NCBI GenBank assembly: GCA_016787575.1
Contig: JAEUUO010000038.1
Location: forward strand, 1-64,000
Origin: Saprospiraceae bacterium
GTDB taxonomy: Bacteria > Bacteroidota > Bacteroidia > Chitinophagales > Saprospiraceae
Reading direction: 5' to 3'
Length of the DNA stretch: 64,000 nt
In this document: piece after piece, positions 57,077 to 64,000 of the stretch
Numbering within the stretch: position 1 is the first letter of the stretch
How the letters are laid out: every line of letters starts with the position of its first letter
Made by a program: the position numbers and the translations under genes
The notes under the pieces: generated by a model
Seen by the model: only the letters and a program-made list of their open reading frames with translations
What the model was told of the DNA's origin: nothing
Database searches by the model: none

Positions 57077-58147
57077 TTAATTTAATATAGGATTCACAAG
57101 GTATATAATTGAATCCTTTATTGCCATACTATCTTTAATAATCTTATACTTTTTTAGCATTAAATATACACTACTAGTATTCCTTTTTATTAACAGCTCC
57201 GACCAATTTTCATTTACAATCGCACTATCTAATATTGCAGTACCAATATCAGTATCGTAAATTTCCGAATTTTTCAAATTAGCTTTTGAAAAATTGACAT
57301 TTGACATATATGTTGCACTTAATAAACAATTACTTAAGTTGGACTCACTAAAGTCCGCATTACAAATAATTGTGTTTATTAATGAAGATCTATATAAATT
57401 TGATTTTTGAACTGATGAATTTGATAAATCAGCACTGTCCAATTTTGCTAAATGCAAATTACACTCATTTAATTTAGCTCTATTTAACTTAGCTCCAATT
57501 AAATTTGCTCCTATAAGAGTAGCATTATTTAAATTAATGTCGATAAGATTTGCATTACTTAGATTTGCATTGTTTAAATTTACTCCTTCCAAATTAGCAT
57601 TCTCCAGGTTAGCATTTTTCAAGTTTATACCTTTCAAATTCATACCATGTAAATCTAGATTATTTAAATCTGTTCCATAAAAACTTACATTCTCCACAAA
57701 TTTTTTATATAGAATTGTATCTGCTATTACACAAAATAAGTTTAGCAACAATAGTTCCCGCTTTAAATCTATAATTTGACAATCTAGATTCTCTACTTTC
57801 CAATAATTAGAGATTTTTTCTGATGAGCTTAATGATATAATTCGAGTTACCATTCTACTTTTTTTAAGATTATCGACTGAAATCTCTTCCCCTGATTTTA
57901 AACTGTTAAATAAACTATAAAATAACGCGATCTTATTCTTTTGGTTTTCAATCCTTACTCTATAATGAAAAGAATCCGCTTCCTTGATAATTTTATCATA
58001 TTTTTGAAACAATATATTAAAATATAAACTATATATTTTAAAAAATAACAAAAAAACAATTAAAATAAAACATATTTTAAATAAATTATTAATGGCAACT
58101 ATTCTAAATAAACTCCTAATAGAATATTCCAGATAATTCTCGCTCAT
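57077..58147 (-). CDS. Membrane-anchored pentapeptide-repeat protein
   Basis: A 356-residue protein. The N-terminal part has a membrane helix (about 17-38) and a helical domain (to about 160). The C-terminal part has about 25 tandem pentapeptides of type A(D/N)LxN, for example NANLENANLEGVNLNNANL, which fold as a right-handed quadrilateral beta-helix. Pentapeptide proteins may mimic DNA or act as scaffolds; none is indicated here. The membrane anchor argues against gyrase protection. Confidence 0.85.
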   Translation of the reverse strand: MSENYLEYSIRSLFRIVAINNLFKICFILIVFLLFFKIYSLYFNILFQKYDKIIKEADSFHYRVRIENQKNKIALFYSLFNSLKSGEEISVDNLKKSRMVTRIISLSSSEKISNYWKVENLDCQIIDLKRELLLLNLFCVIADTILYKKFVENVSFYGTDLNNLDLHGMNLKGINLKNANLENANLEGVNLNNANLSNANLIDINLNNATLIGANLIGAKLNRAKLNECNLHLAKLDSADLSNSSVQKSNLYRSSLINTIICNADFSESNLSNCLLSATYMSNVNFSKANLKNSEIYDTDIGTAILDSAIVNENWSELLIKRNTSSVYLMLKKYKIIKDSMAIKDSIIYLVNPILN

Positions 58148-58557
58148 AAATATTTTAATTCAATTAATTGATAAATACAAAATGACATATATAATAACTT
58201 CAATAAAACAAAATAATAAACCCAAAAATAAATTAACATTTGAAAACAAACAAAAAGGTTGACTCCAAACCATATTCCTACCAAAAAACCTAAAAATTAT
58301 AATTATTGTTAGAGGTATACACTACTTATTTATAATAAATTTTTAAATTTAAACAACATTTCCATTTGAACTTAATCACCCAATTACAAACTCCAATTAT
58401 AGAAGCTATCTACATTTTAAATACTTGATCCTTGACTCTCTCAGTTACATTAAACACCAAATTACATATATATCAATATAAATCACAATCATTCCAAATT
58501 TCATATACAAACTAATAATTAAATACATTAGAAATACTAAATGAATCTAGAAATCAA
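58148..58557. other. AT-rich gene-free region
   Basis: About 410 bases of very AT-rich DNA between a pentapeptide gene and a glycosyltransferase gene, both on the minus strand. I see no gene, RNA or strong hairpin. Confidence 0.55.
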
Positions 58558-59817
58558 TTAAATTAATGACTTTAATGGATGGTATAAATTCATTAAATCA
58601 ACTTTTTCATTATACCATATTTTCTTATAAATATTACTAAACAGGAAATGACTACTTTTAAAACTATGATATTTTTCAACATAAGATCTGGATTTTATTC
58701 CAATCTCTCTTCTAAGACTTGGATTTAAAATAAGATTTTCCAATATATCCACCAAAGTAAATATATTTGATGAAACAATTGGACAATCTTCAGCATATGA
58801 ATATGCTTTAAACAACTTGTAATAAGCTCCATCTTTAATGTTTGCAATAACTGGCAGCCCTGTTGCCATTCCTTCAATTGCATTTAAACTATATGCATTG
58901 GCTATTAATTGTTCAATTAAAATATCAGATTCAGACATTATTCTACAAACTTCAGTGTTTGGAATGTTTTGCAAAACTTTAAAATTAATTCTATATCCCT
59001 TTTCTAACAATATATTTATCGTATTTTGAATAAACTCAGTACCCTTGAAACCATTATGATTTGAACAATGTATTATTGATACTTCGCCGTTAACTCCATC
59101 ATTCAAAGAATAATGATCTTTTAATTTCCACTGTTCAGTATTTATAATAAAAGGCACGAAAGGCAATACATCCCAGCGTCCTAAGCCATCCAAATGAAAT
59201 CCACCTACAATACAATCTGCATGATTCACCCAACGTTGAATACTATAAAATATTTCTTTCTCCTTCTTGGCAAACTTTGGATACGAAATTAATAACGCAT
59301 GTTTCAAAGTATTATCATGAATTTTCGAATATTGATAAAAATCAGCACCATACGGTATTACTACACATTTAATTCTTGCCATCTTATAAATGTATGGCTC
59401 ATACTTCCTTATAATTGTACGAAATAAGATACCGCCAGAAAAAGGAATATGAATAATATCAGTAAAATGAACTAGTTTTAAAAGAACAATATATGGTGAA
59501 ATATAATTAAATAATTTATTAATATGAATATTATCAATTTTTAGAAAATAATCACTAAATAAAAAATCATAATCATTCAACCTATTAATATTTGCATAAT
59601 AATGCTCCATTACTGTAATGGATTTATATCCCGCCACTTTCATTGAATGACTCCAATACTTATTTGTAATTATAGGGATAGGAGTCCAAACTAAATTGGG
59701 TTTAACCCTTATTGTTTTAAATATTCTCTTAAATGCAACTAAAAAAATAAATAATGGAACAAATAAAACAACAACAGGTAATTGCAAAATAAATATAAAT
59801 ACTCTTTTCAACATCAC
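58558..59817 (-). CDS. Glycosyltransferase, family 4-like
   Basis: A 419-residue enzyme with an N-terminal hydrophobic region (LQLPVVVLFVPLFIFLVAF) that suggests membrane association. The C-terminal donor-binding half shows NAYSLNAIEGMATGLPVIAN and RREIGIKSRSYVEKYH, closely parallel to the glycosyltransferase at 50338. Substrate is unknown. It lies 12 bases downstream of the LytTR regulator gene, so it may be under the same transcript and control. Confidence 0.82.
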   Translation of the reverse strand: MMLKRVFIFILQLPVVVLFVPLFIFLVAFKRIFKTIRVKPNLVWTPIPIITNKYWSHSMKVAGYKSITVMEHYYANINRLNDYDFLFSDYFLKIDNIHINKLFNYISPYIVLLKLVHFTDIIHIPFSGGILFRTIIRKYEPYIYKMARIKCVVIPYGADFYQYSKIHDNTLKHALLISYPKFAKKEKEIFYSIQRWVNHADCIVGGFHLDGLGRWDVLPFVPFIINTEQWKLKDHYSLNDGVNGEVSIIHCSNHNGFKGTEFIQNTINILLEKGYRINFKVLQNIPNTEVCRIMSESDILIEQLIANAYSLNAIEGMATGLPVIANIKDGAYYKLFKAYSYAEDCPIVSSNIFTLVDILENLILNPSLRREIGIKSRSYVEKYHSFKSSHFLFSNIYKKIWYNEKVDLMNLYHPLKSLI

Positions 59818-59829
59818 TTTAAATATATT

Positions 59830-60573
59830 TTAAATTTTATCAAATAAATTAAGTAAAATATCTTTTCTAGACTCAGAAACATTAATTACAGTTTTATCAA
59901 TTAAAGTAACTGTCAGACTGGACTTTTTATTAAACTTTATCACGTAATTTAAATTAACTATAGCCGATCTACTAATACGAATAAATTGTTTTGAATCTAA
60001 ATAATCCTCAAACAATTTAAGAGTTTTCGAAGATGAGAACTTAGCACCACTTTTTAAATGTATGATTGTATAATTCACTTCAGCCTCAAACCACAAAATA
60101 TCTATAAATTCAACCAAATCAAATCCGTTTTGATGTGTAATTGCAATTTTCCTATTGTCAAAGATTTTACTAGAATTAATTAATTGATGATAGTCCTTCT
60201 CAATATTATGCAAATCTTCTTGTCGTTGAACTTTTGAAATTGCCTCCTGAAGCTCTAAACATCCGTAAGGTTTTAACAAGTAACCTAAAGCTGAATATTT
60301 AAATGCCTTAACAGCATATTGATTATATGCAGTGGTAAATATCACTTTAAATTTAGGATTAGGAATATATTCAAGTAATGCAAAACCATTTTCGTTTGGA
60401 AGCTCAATATCAAGAAAAACCAAACTAACACTATTTGAATTTAAATATAAAATAGCATCCTTAATAGAACCAAAAATAGCTACTAATTCAACGTTACTAC
60501 AACAAGTCTGCAGTAATTTAGACAAAGCAACTTGACTCTCTAATTCATCGTCTATAATAATTGTCTTCAACAT
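59830..60573 (-). CDS. LytTR-family response regulator
   Basis: A 247-residue regulator: a receiver with IIIDDE and phosphorylatable Asp55 in LVFLDIELP, and a C-terminal LytTR DNA-binding domain (ILWFEAEVNYTIIHLKSG ... FIRISRSAIVNLNYV). It begins one base after the stop of the propeller histidine kinase gene, forming an evident pair. LytTR regulators in this phylum often control surface glycan or secreted proteins. Confidence 0.93.
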   Translation of the reverse strand: MLKTIIIDDELESQVALSKLLQTCCSNVELVAIFGSIKDAILYLNSNSVSLVFLDIELPNENGFALLEYIPNPKFKVIFTTAYNQYAVKAFKYSALGYLLKPYGCLELQEAISKVQRQEDLHNIEKDYHQLINSSKIFDNRKIAITHQNGFDLVEFIDILWFEAEVNYTIIHLKSGAKFSSSKTLKLFEDYLDSKQFIRISRSAIVNLNYVIKFNKKSSLTVTLIDKTVINVSESRKDILLNLFDKI

Positions 60574-60574
60574 A

Positions 60575-63520
60575 CTATAAATATTTCGCTAGATAAATAG
60601 TAACTCTTGTGCCGGAAACCAATCCAGTTGAATCTACAATATCTTCTATATCAAGTTTAAACCTATCTGAATTTTTATCAATAATCATTAATCTTTCAAC
60701 CGCTGAGGCAATACCTGTTGAAACATGGTTTTTATTCTTCCATTTATTAATTTTCTTCGATAATTGACGCCCTATTCCATTGTCTTCGACGACACAAACA
60801 ATTGAGTTTCCAACTTTATTAAATTTGATTTTTAATAAGCCTCTATTGTCTGAATGGTATAAACCGTGCCTAAATGAATTCTCCACCACTGGTTGCACAA
60901 GCAATGGAGGTATAGTAATAAATTTCATATTTTCATTCAACTCATAATCTACCTCGAATAATACAGAAAATATTTTTCCTACCCGTATCTCTTCAAGCTC
61001 AATATATCTATTCAATAAATTGATTTCGTCTTCTAAAGTTATAAATTTACATTTCGATTGCTCAAATATAATTCTAATCAAACTAGCAAACTTACTCATA
61101 TACAGCATGGCAGTATTTTCATCATTTTTTCCTAAAAAACCCTGTATTGCATTAAGAGAATTAAAAATAAAATGTGGGTTCATCTGAATTTGCAAAGCTT
61201 GTAATTTAAGTTCATTGATTTGGTCAAATATATCATTTAATTTGCGCTCTGACCTCCTAATATTAATAAATTTAATTGCGGTAACAATAACACTAATTAT
61301 AATTATTGTAGTGACAAATAAAACATTAAACCAAATTTCTTTCCACCATGGCCTACCAATCGAAAATTCAATTCTCAATGTATTCATTGAATACACTCCA
61401 TCTTCATTCTTTACATTTATACTTAACTGATATTCCCCTGGCTCCAAACCAATCAAATCTATGTACGGCAATGTTGTTCTATACCAGCTAGAATCCACAT
61501 CATGCAATTTATAATATACAAAATATTTTCCATCAGAAACTAAACTTCTAATTAATAGATTAATTTTTATGTAATTCTCACTATAATTTAAATTTTCCAA
61601 TGAATGCTTGACTCCATTACTTGAAAAAACATCAATTCTTTGAATCCTAATACTAGGGGCTTCAATATTTCGACTTAATTTATTTGTCTGAAATTTAGCA
61701 ACTCCATTAGGTGTAGAAACCCAAAGCGTAGAATCAACTAAAAATAAATCAAGTACCTCATTACTTGGTAAACCATCTAGTTTATTTAAAACGTAACCCT
61801 GTTTATCATTTAAATTATAAACAAAACAACCTTTATCAGTCCCAATTATTGAAATAATATTATTGAAAAGAACAACTGTGGAAACACTATTACTTGGTAG
61901 TCCATTAATTGTATTTATTGAATCAATTATACTTGTATCTCTAATAATATATACTCCATTATTATCAGTTGAAACAAAGCAAATCGAATCTTTAAATACA
62001 CTAATACTATTTATATAATTATTTCCTATAATTGACTTTCCGAATTCAACAACACTTGTATCATTACAAAAAAATATTCCGCGAGATGTTCCCACCAATA
62101 ATCCTCCCTTGTAATTTTCGCCGCAAATACTCCGCTCATCAATAATTAAATCTTGAAAAGAATGTTGAAAATATTTTGAATTTATATAATTCAAATTAAT
62201 TATAGTTGTACCTAATCGAGTAAGCATATATAGCTTATTACTAAAATCAATTTGAATATTCTTGATACCAGTAAAGTTGATATTAGTAATTTTTCTAATA
62301 TTAAGATTTATTTTATCTATTATAAACAATTCATTATCCGTTGCTATAATATAATTAAAATCTACTGAAAGAATGGACCTAATTCTATTAGAATTTCCAC
62401 AATTTAAAGTTTTCCAAGTACCTGTTTTTAAATTAAAACTTGTAATGACCCCAATTTCATGTCCAAATAAAATATTCTCTTGATCTGCAAAAATAACAAA
62501 AACCTCATCTGAAGCTAAAGGGCTATTATTTGAATTAAATATTAAACATTGATCGCCATAACTAAAAAATATTCCTCTATTTGTAGTAGTTAGCCAAGTT
62601 CTTCTTAATTGATCTTCAAAAACAGTATTTATTGAATTTCCAAAATTATTAATTAATTTAATTGTGTTTGTTACTAAATTTAATTTAAATGATCTAGAAT
62701 TTGTTTTAATAAATAATTCAACATCGTTTATAATTGAAGTATAAATAATTTTTTCATTAATCGTGAGATCAAATTCAATTTCCTTAATTACTTTGAAGTT
62801 ACTATCTAATATACATGAATAATAAGAACTTAATACTAATATTTTACCATCATTCAAAACCCTTAAAATATTAAAATCTGATGAAAATTTTTGAATTGAA
62901 TTGGCAGGTAGCTTATTACTAAATAATAATAAGTTACTCTTAACATCGATAAGCTTAATTGAATCTGAACAATTATACAAATCAATTCCAATTAATTTGT
63001 TATTTACTATTCCTAAGAATGAGATATCCTGATATAATTCTTTAATATTTGACGATTCAGATTTTTTATATACGTTTGAACTTAGAGAATTATTTAAATC
63101 CCAAGTAATATATACATTATTATCATAGGAAAAAAATGAGGCAATCCTTCCTCCTTCAATCCTATTTATCAAATCAAACCTTCTCACCGTATCATCCTTT
63201 ACATAAAATACCTCTCCTGCCAAATTGTAAAACCAGGGAGTTCCGGTTTCATCCATAAAAATATATGGGAAGTCCTGCCCTTTCATGTCTGGGATAAAGT
63301 ACTTTTTAAATTCTTTGCCGTCAAATCGGCATATTCCCTTTACTGTAGCAATCCATAAAAATCCATCTTTGTCTTGTTTGATACCATAAACAGTCATGCT
63401 TGGCAAACCATCGTCATCTGTAAATTGTCGATATGCAGGTGCTTGCGATTTTACTTGCAAACCTGAAAAAAAGAAGAGCAAAATCAGGAGTCCTAAATAT
63501 AAATTAAACCTTTCCTTCAT
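60575..63520 (-). CDS. Two-component sensor kinase with periplasmic propeller (Reg_prop/Y_Y_Y)
   Basis: A 981-residue membrane kinase: a signal peptide (ending QVKSQ), about 600 residues of periplasmic beta-propeller blades (DDGLPSMTVYGIKQDKDGFLW begins the first), a Y_Y_Y domain (about 630-725) and a membrane helix (about 732-755). A HisKA-type LytS/YehU kinase (His_kinase) follows with NPHFIFNSLNAI (His783) and the ATPase boxes VVENSFRHGLY and DNGIG. It lacks a fused receiver. Propeller sensors of this kind often recognise glycans, as in the SusR/HTCS systems. It is the partner of the LytTR regulator one base away. Confidence 0.93.
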   Translation of the reverse strand: MKERFNLYLGLLILLFFFSGLQVKSQAPAYRQFTDDDGLPSMTVYGIKQDKDGFLWIATVKGICRFDGKEFKKYFIPDMKGQDFPYIFMDETGTPWFYNLAGEVFYVKDDTVRRFDLINRIEGGRIASFFSYDNNVYITWDLNNSLSSNVYKKSESSNIKELYQDISFLGIVNNKLIGIDLYNCSDSIKLIDVKSNLLLFSNKLPANSIQKFSSDFNILRVLNDGKILVLSSYYSCILDSNFKVIKEIEFDLTINEKIIYTSIINDVELFIKTNSRSFKLNLVTNTIKLINNFGNSINTVFEDQLRRTWLTTTNRGIFFSYGDQCLIFNSNNSPLASDEVFVIFADQENILFGHEIGVITSFNLKTGTWKTLNCGNSNRIRSILSVDFNYIIATDNELFIIDKINLNIRKITNINFTGIKNIQIDFSNKLYMLTRLGTTIINLNYINSKYFQHSFQDLIIDERSICGENYKGGLLVGTSRGIFFCNDTSVVEFGKSIIGNNYINSISVFKDSICFVSTDNNGVYIIRDTSIIDSINTINGLPSNSVSTVVLFNNIISIIGTDKGCFVYNLNDKQGYVLNKLDGLPSNEVLDLFLVDSTLWVSTPNGVAKFQTNKLSRNIEAPSIRIQRIDVFSSNGVKHSLENLNYSENYIKINLLIRSLVSDGKYFVYYKLHDVDSSWYRTTLPYIDLIGLEPGEYQLSINVKNEDGVYSMNTLRIEFSIGRPWWKEIWFNVLFVTTIIIISVIVTAIKFINIRRSERKLNDIFDQINELKLQALQIQMNPHFIFNSLNAIQGFLGKNDENTAMLYMSKFASLIRIIFEQSKCKFITLEDEINLLNRYIELEEIRVGKIFSVLFEVDYELNENMKFITIPPLLVQPVVENSFRHGLYHSDNRGLLKIKFNKVGNSIVCVVEDNGIGRQLSKKINKWKNKNHVSTGIASAVERLMIIDKNSDRFKLDIEDIVDSTGLVSGTRVTIYLAKYL

Positions 63521-63893
63521 GAGGCGATTGGCATTCGCACTAACAAATATAAATTGGATTTATTATAATTCCTATTTCTACAGAATCTTAATATCCAATT
63601 AAATACAACAGATTTAAATAGTATAATATTAAATTTAGCTTAAATAATAAAATTGCTTAATTCAATCATTCAAATAGCAAATTCAATCAAAAGCTAAACA
63701 AGCAAGAAAAGTATGCAATGCAAAAAATAAAATAATTCAATTGCCTTACTTAATAAATTTATAACACCATTTAATAAATTCAATAGTTTTTATTTGATCG
63801 CTCCAATTTATTTTATTTGCTTTGAACTGTTATTTAATTTACATCCTTTCGCGATCTGATTCTCCAATGCAGATCCAACACTATCAGAACACC
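63521..63893. other. Gene-free region, possible small RNA start
   Basis: No reading frame of note. A TTTG at about 63796 is followed 20 bases later by TTGCTTTG, which loosely resembles a -33/-7 promoter pair reading toward the terminator at 63894-63925. If used, it would give an RNA of about 90 bases. Support is weak. Confidence 0.3.
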
Positions 63894-63925
63894 AAATGCC
63901 GGTTTGAAATACCGGCATTTTTTTT
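63894..63925 (+). terminator. Strong rho-independent terminator
   Basis: Perfect 10-bp stem AAATGCCGGT / ACCGGCATTT with a 7-base loop and eight Ts on the plus strand. No plus-strand gene precedes it, so it may end a small RNA, or serve as a bidirectional terminator for the minus-strand gene beyond. Confidence 0.7.
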
Positions 63926-63944
63926 ACCTCAAATAAATTGAATT

Positions 63945-64000
63945 TTATCTTCGAATTGTAAATTCTGCCAATTCTTCAAATAAAATCAACTCTTCTGTAA
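63945..64000 (-). CDS. 3' end of a gene cut by the window edge
   Basis: The only minus-strand frame open to the window edge here ends TEELILFEELAEFTIRR then TAA. The helical, charged composition is protein-like and a hairpin follows 20 bases on. With only 17 residues I cannot name it; the call is tentative. Confidence 0.35.
   Translation of the reverse strand, partial: TEELILFEELAEFTIRR

Overview
The window looks like a chromosomal segment from a Bacteroidota bacterium, most likely in or near Saprospiria. The evidence is low GC, almost no Shine-Dalgarno sequences, promoter-like TTG-N19/20-TAnnTTTG boxes, secreted proteins with type IX secretion (T9SS) type A and type B C-terminal signals, a type III glutamine synthetase, a split RfaE kinase and LytTR/propeller two-component proteins. 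The class-level placement is inferred from gene content only.

Layout. Positions 1-138 carry the edge of an IS3-family element (start of OrfA). Positions 179-9000 hold a T9SS-exported peptide-N-glycosidase F-like protein with an inserted LamG-like region, groS-groL and a type III glutamine synthetase with a leader hairpin. Positions 9010-13228 hold a membrane-anchored unknown protein and a four-gene membrane/regulator group (integral membrane protein, winged-helix regulator, DUF4153-like, DUF1648). Positions 13466-31290 are mainly envelope genes: GH30 glycosidase, MCE/MlaD-like protein, cell-wall amidase, LptD, polysaccharide flippase, WecE-like aminotransferase, acyltransferase, miaA, a DUF6438-like lipoprotein, an M43 metalloprotease, a coiled-coil OmpA-like lipoprotein, an acyltransferase-like protein and a degenerate histidine phosphatase. 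valS follows.

Positions 34398-37468 form the most unusual unit. A perfect 10-bp inverted repeat and a good Bacteroidota promoter precede two small related proteins (one ending in a PCPPxC motif), a multi-pass membrane protein, a HisKA_3-type histidine kinase and a NarL/LuxR-type response regulator. It looks like a self-contained sensing cassette of unknown ligand.

Positions 37696-50104 hold another T9SS protein, the LPS-core genes rfaE1 and waaA, an outer-membrane barrel, and a polysaccharide locus (UDP-glucuronate decarboxylase-like, rfbB, a six-SLBB export protein), then gap-pgk. A tRNA-Glu(UUC) with its own promoter box and terminator lies at 50197-50268. Beyond it the DNA becomes conspicuously AT-rich: two related glycosyltransferases, an epimerase, a large T9SS type B adhesin-like protein built from three exact 540-bp units, a DUF6973-like protein, a pentapeptide-repeat protein, and a propeller histidine kinase with its LytTR regulator. 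The window closes with a strong hairpin terminator and the probable 3' end of another gene.

Taken together, most genes serve the cell envelope: LPS core and transport, O-antigen/exopolysaccharide sugars, export and flipping, peptidoglycan remodelling and T9SS surface enzymes. Housekeeping genes (groESL, glnA, miaA, valS, gap-pgk, tRNA-Glu) are scattered among them.
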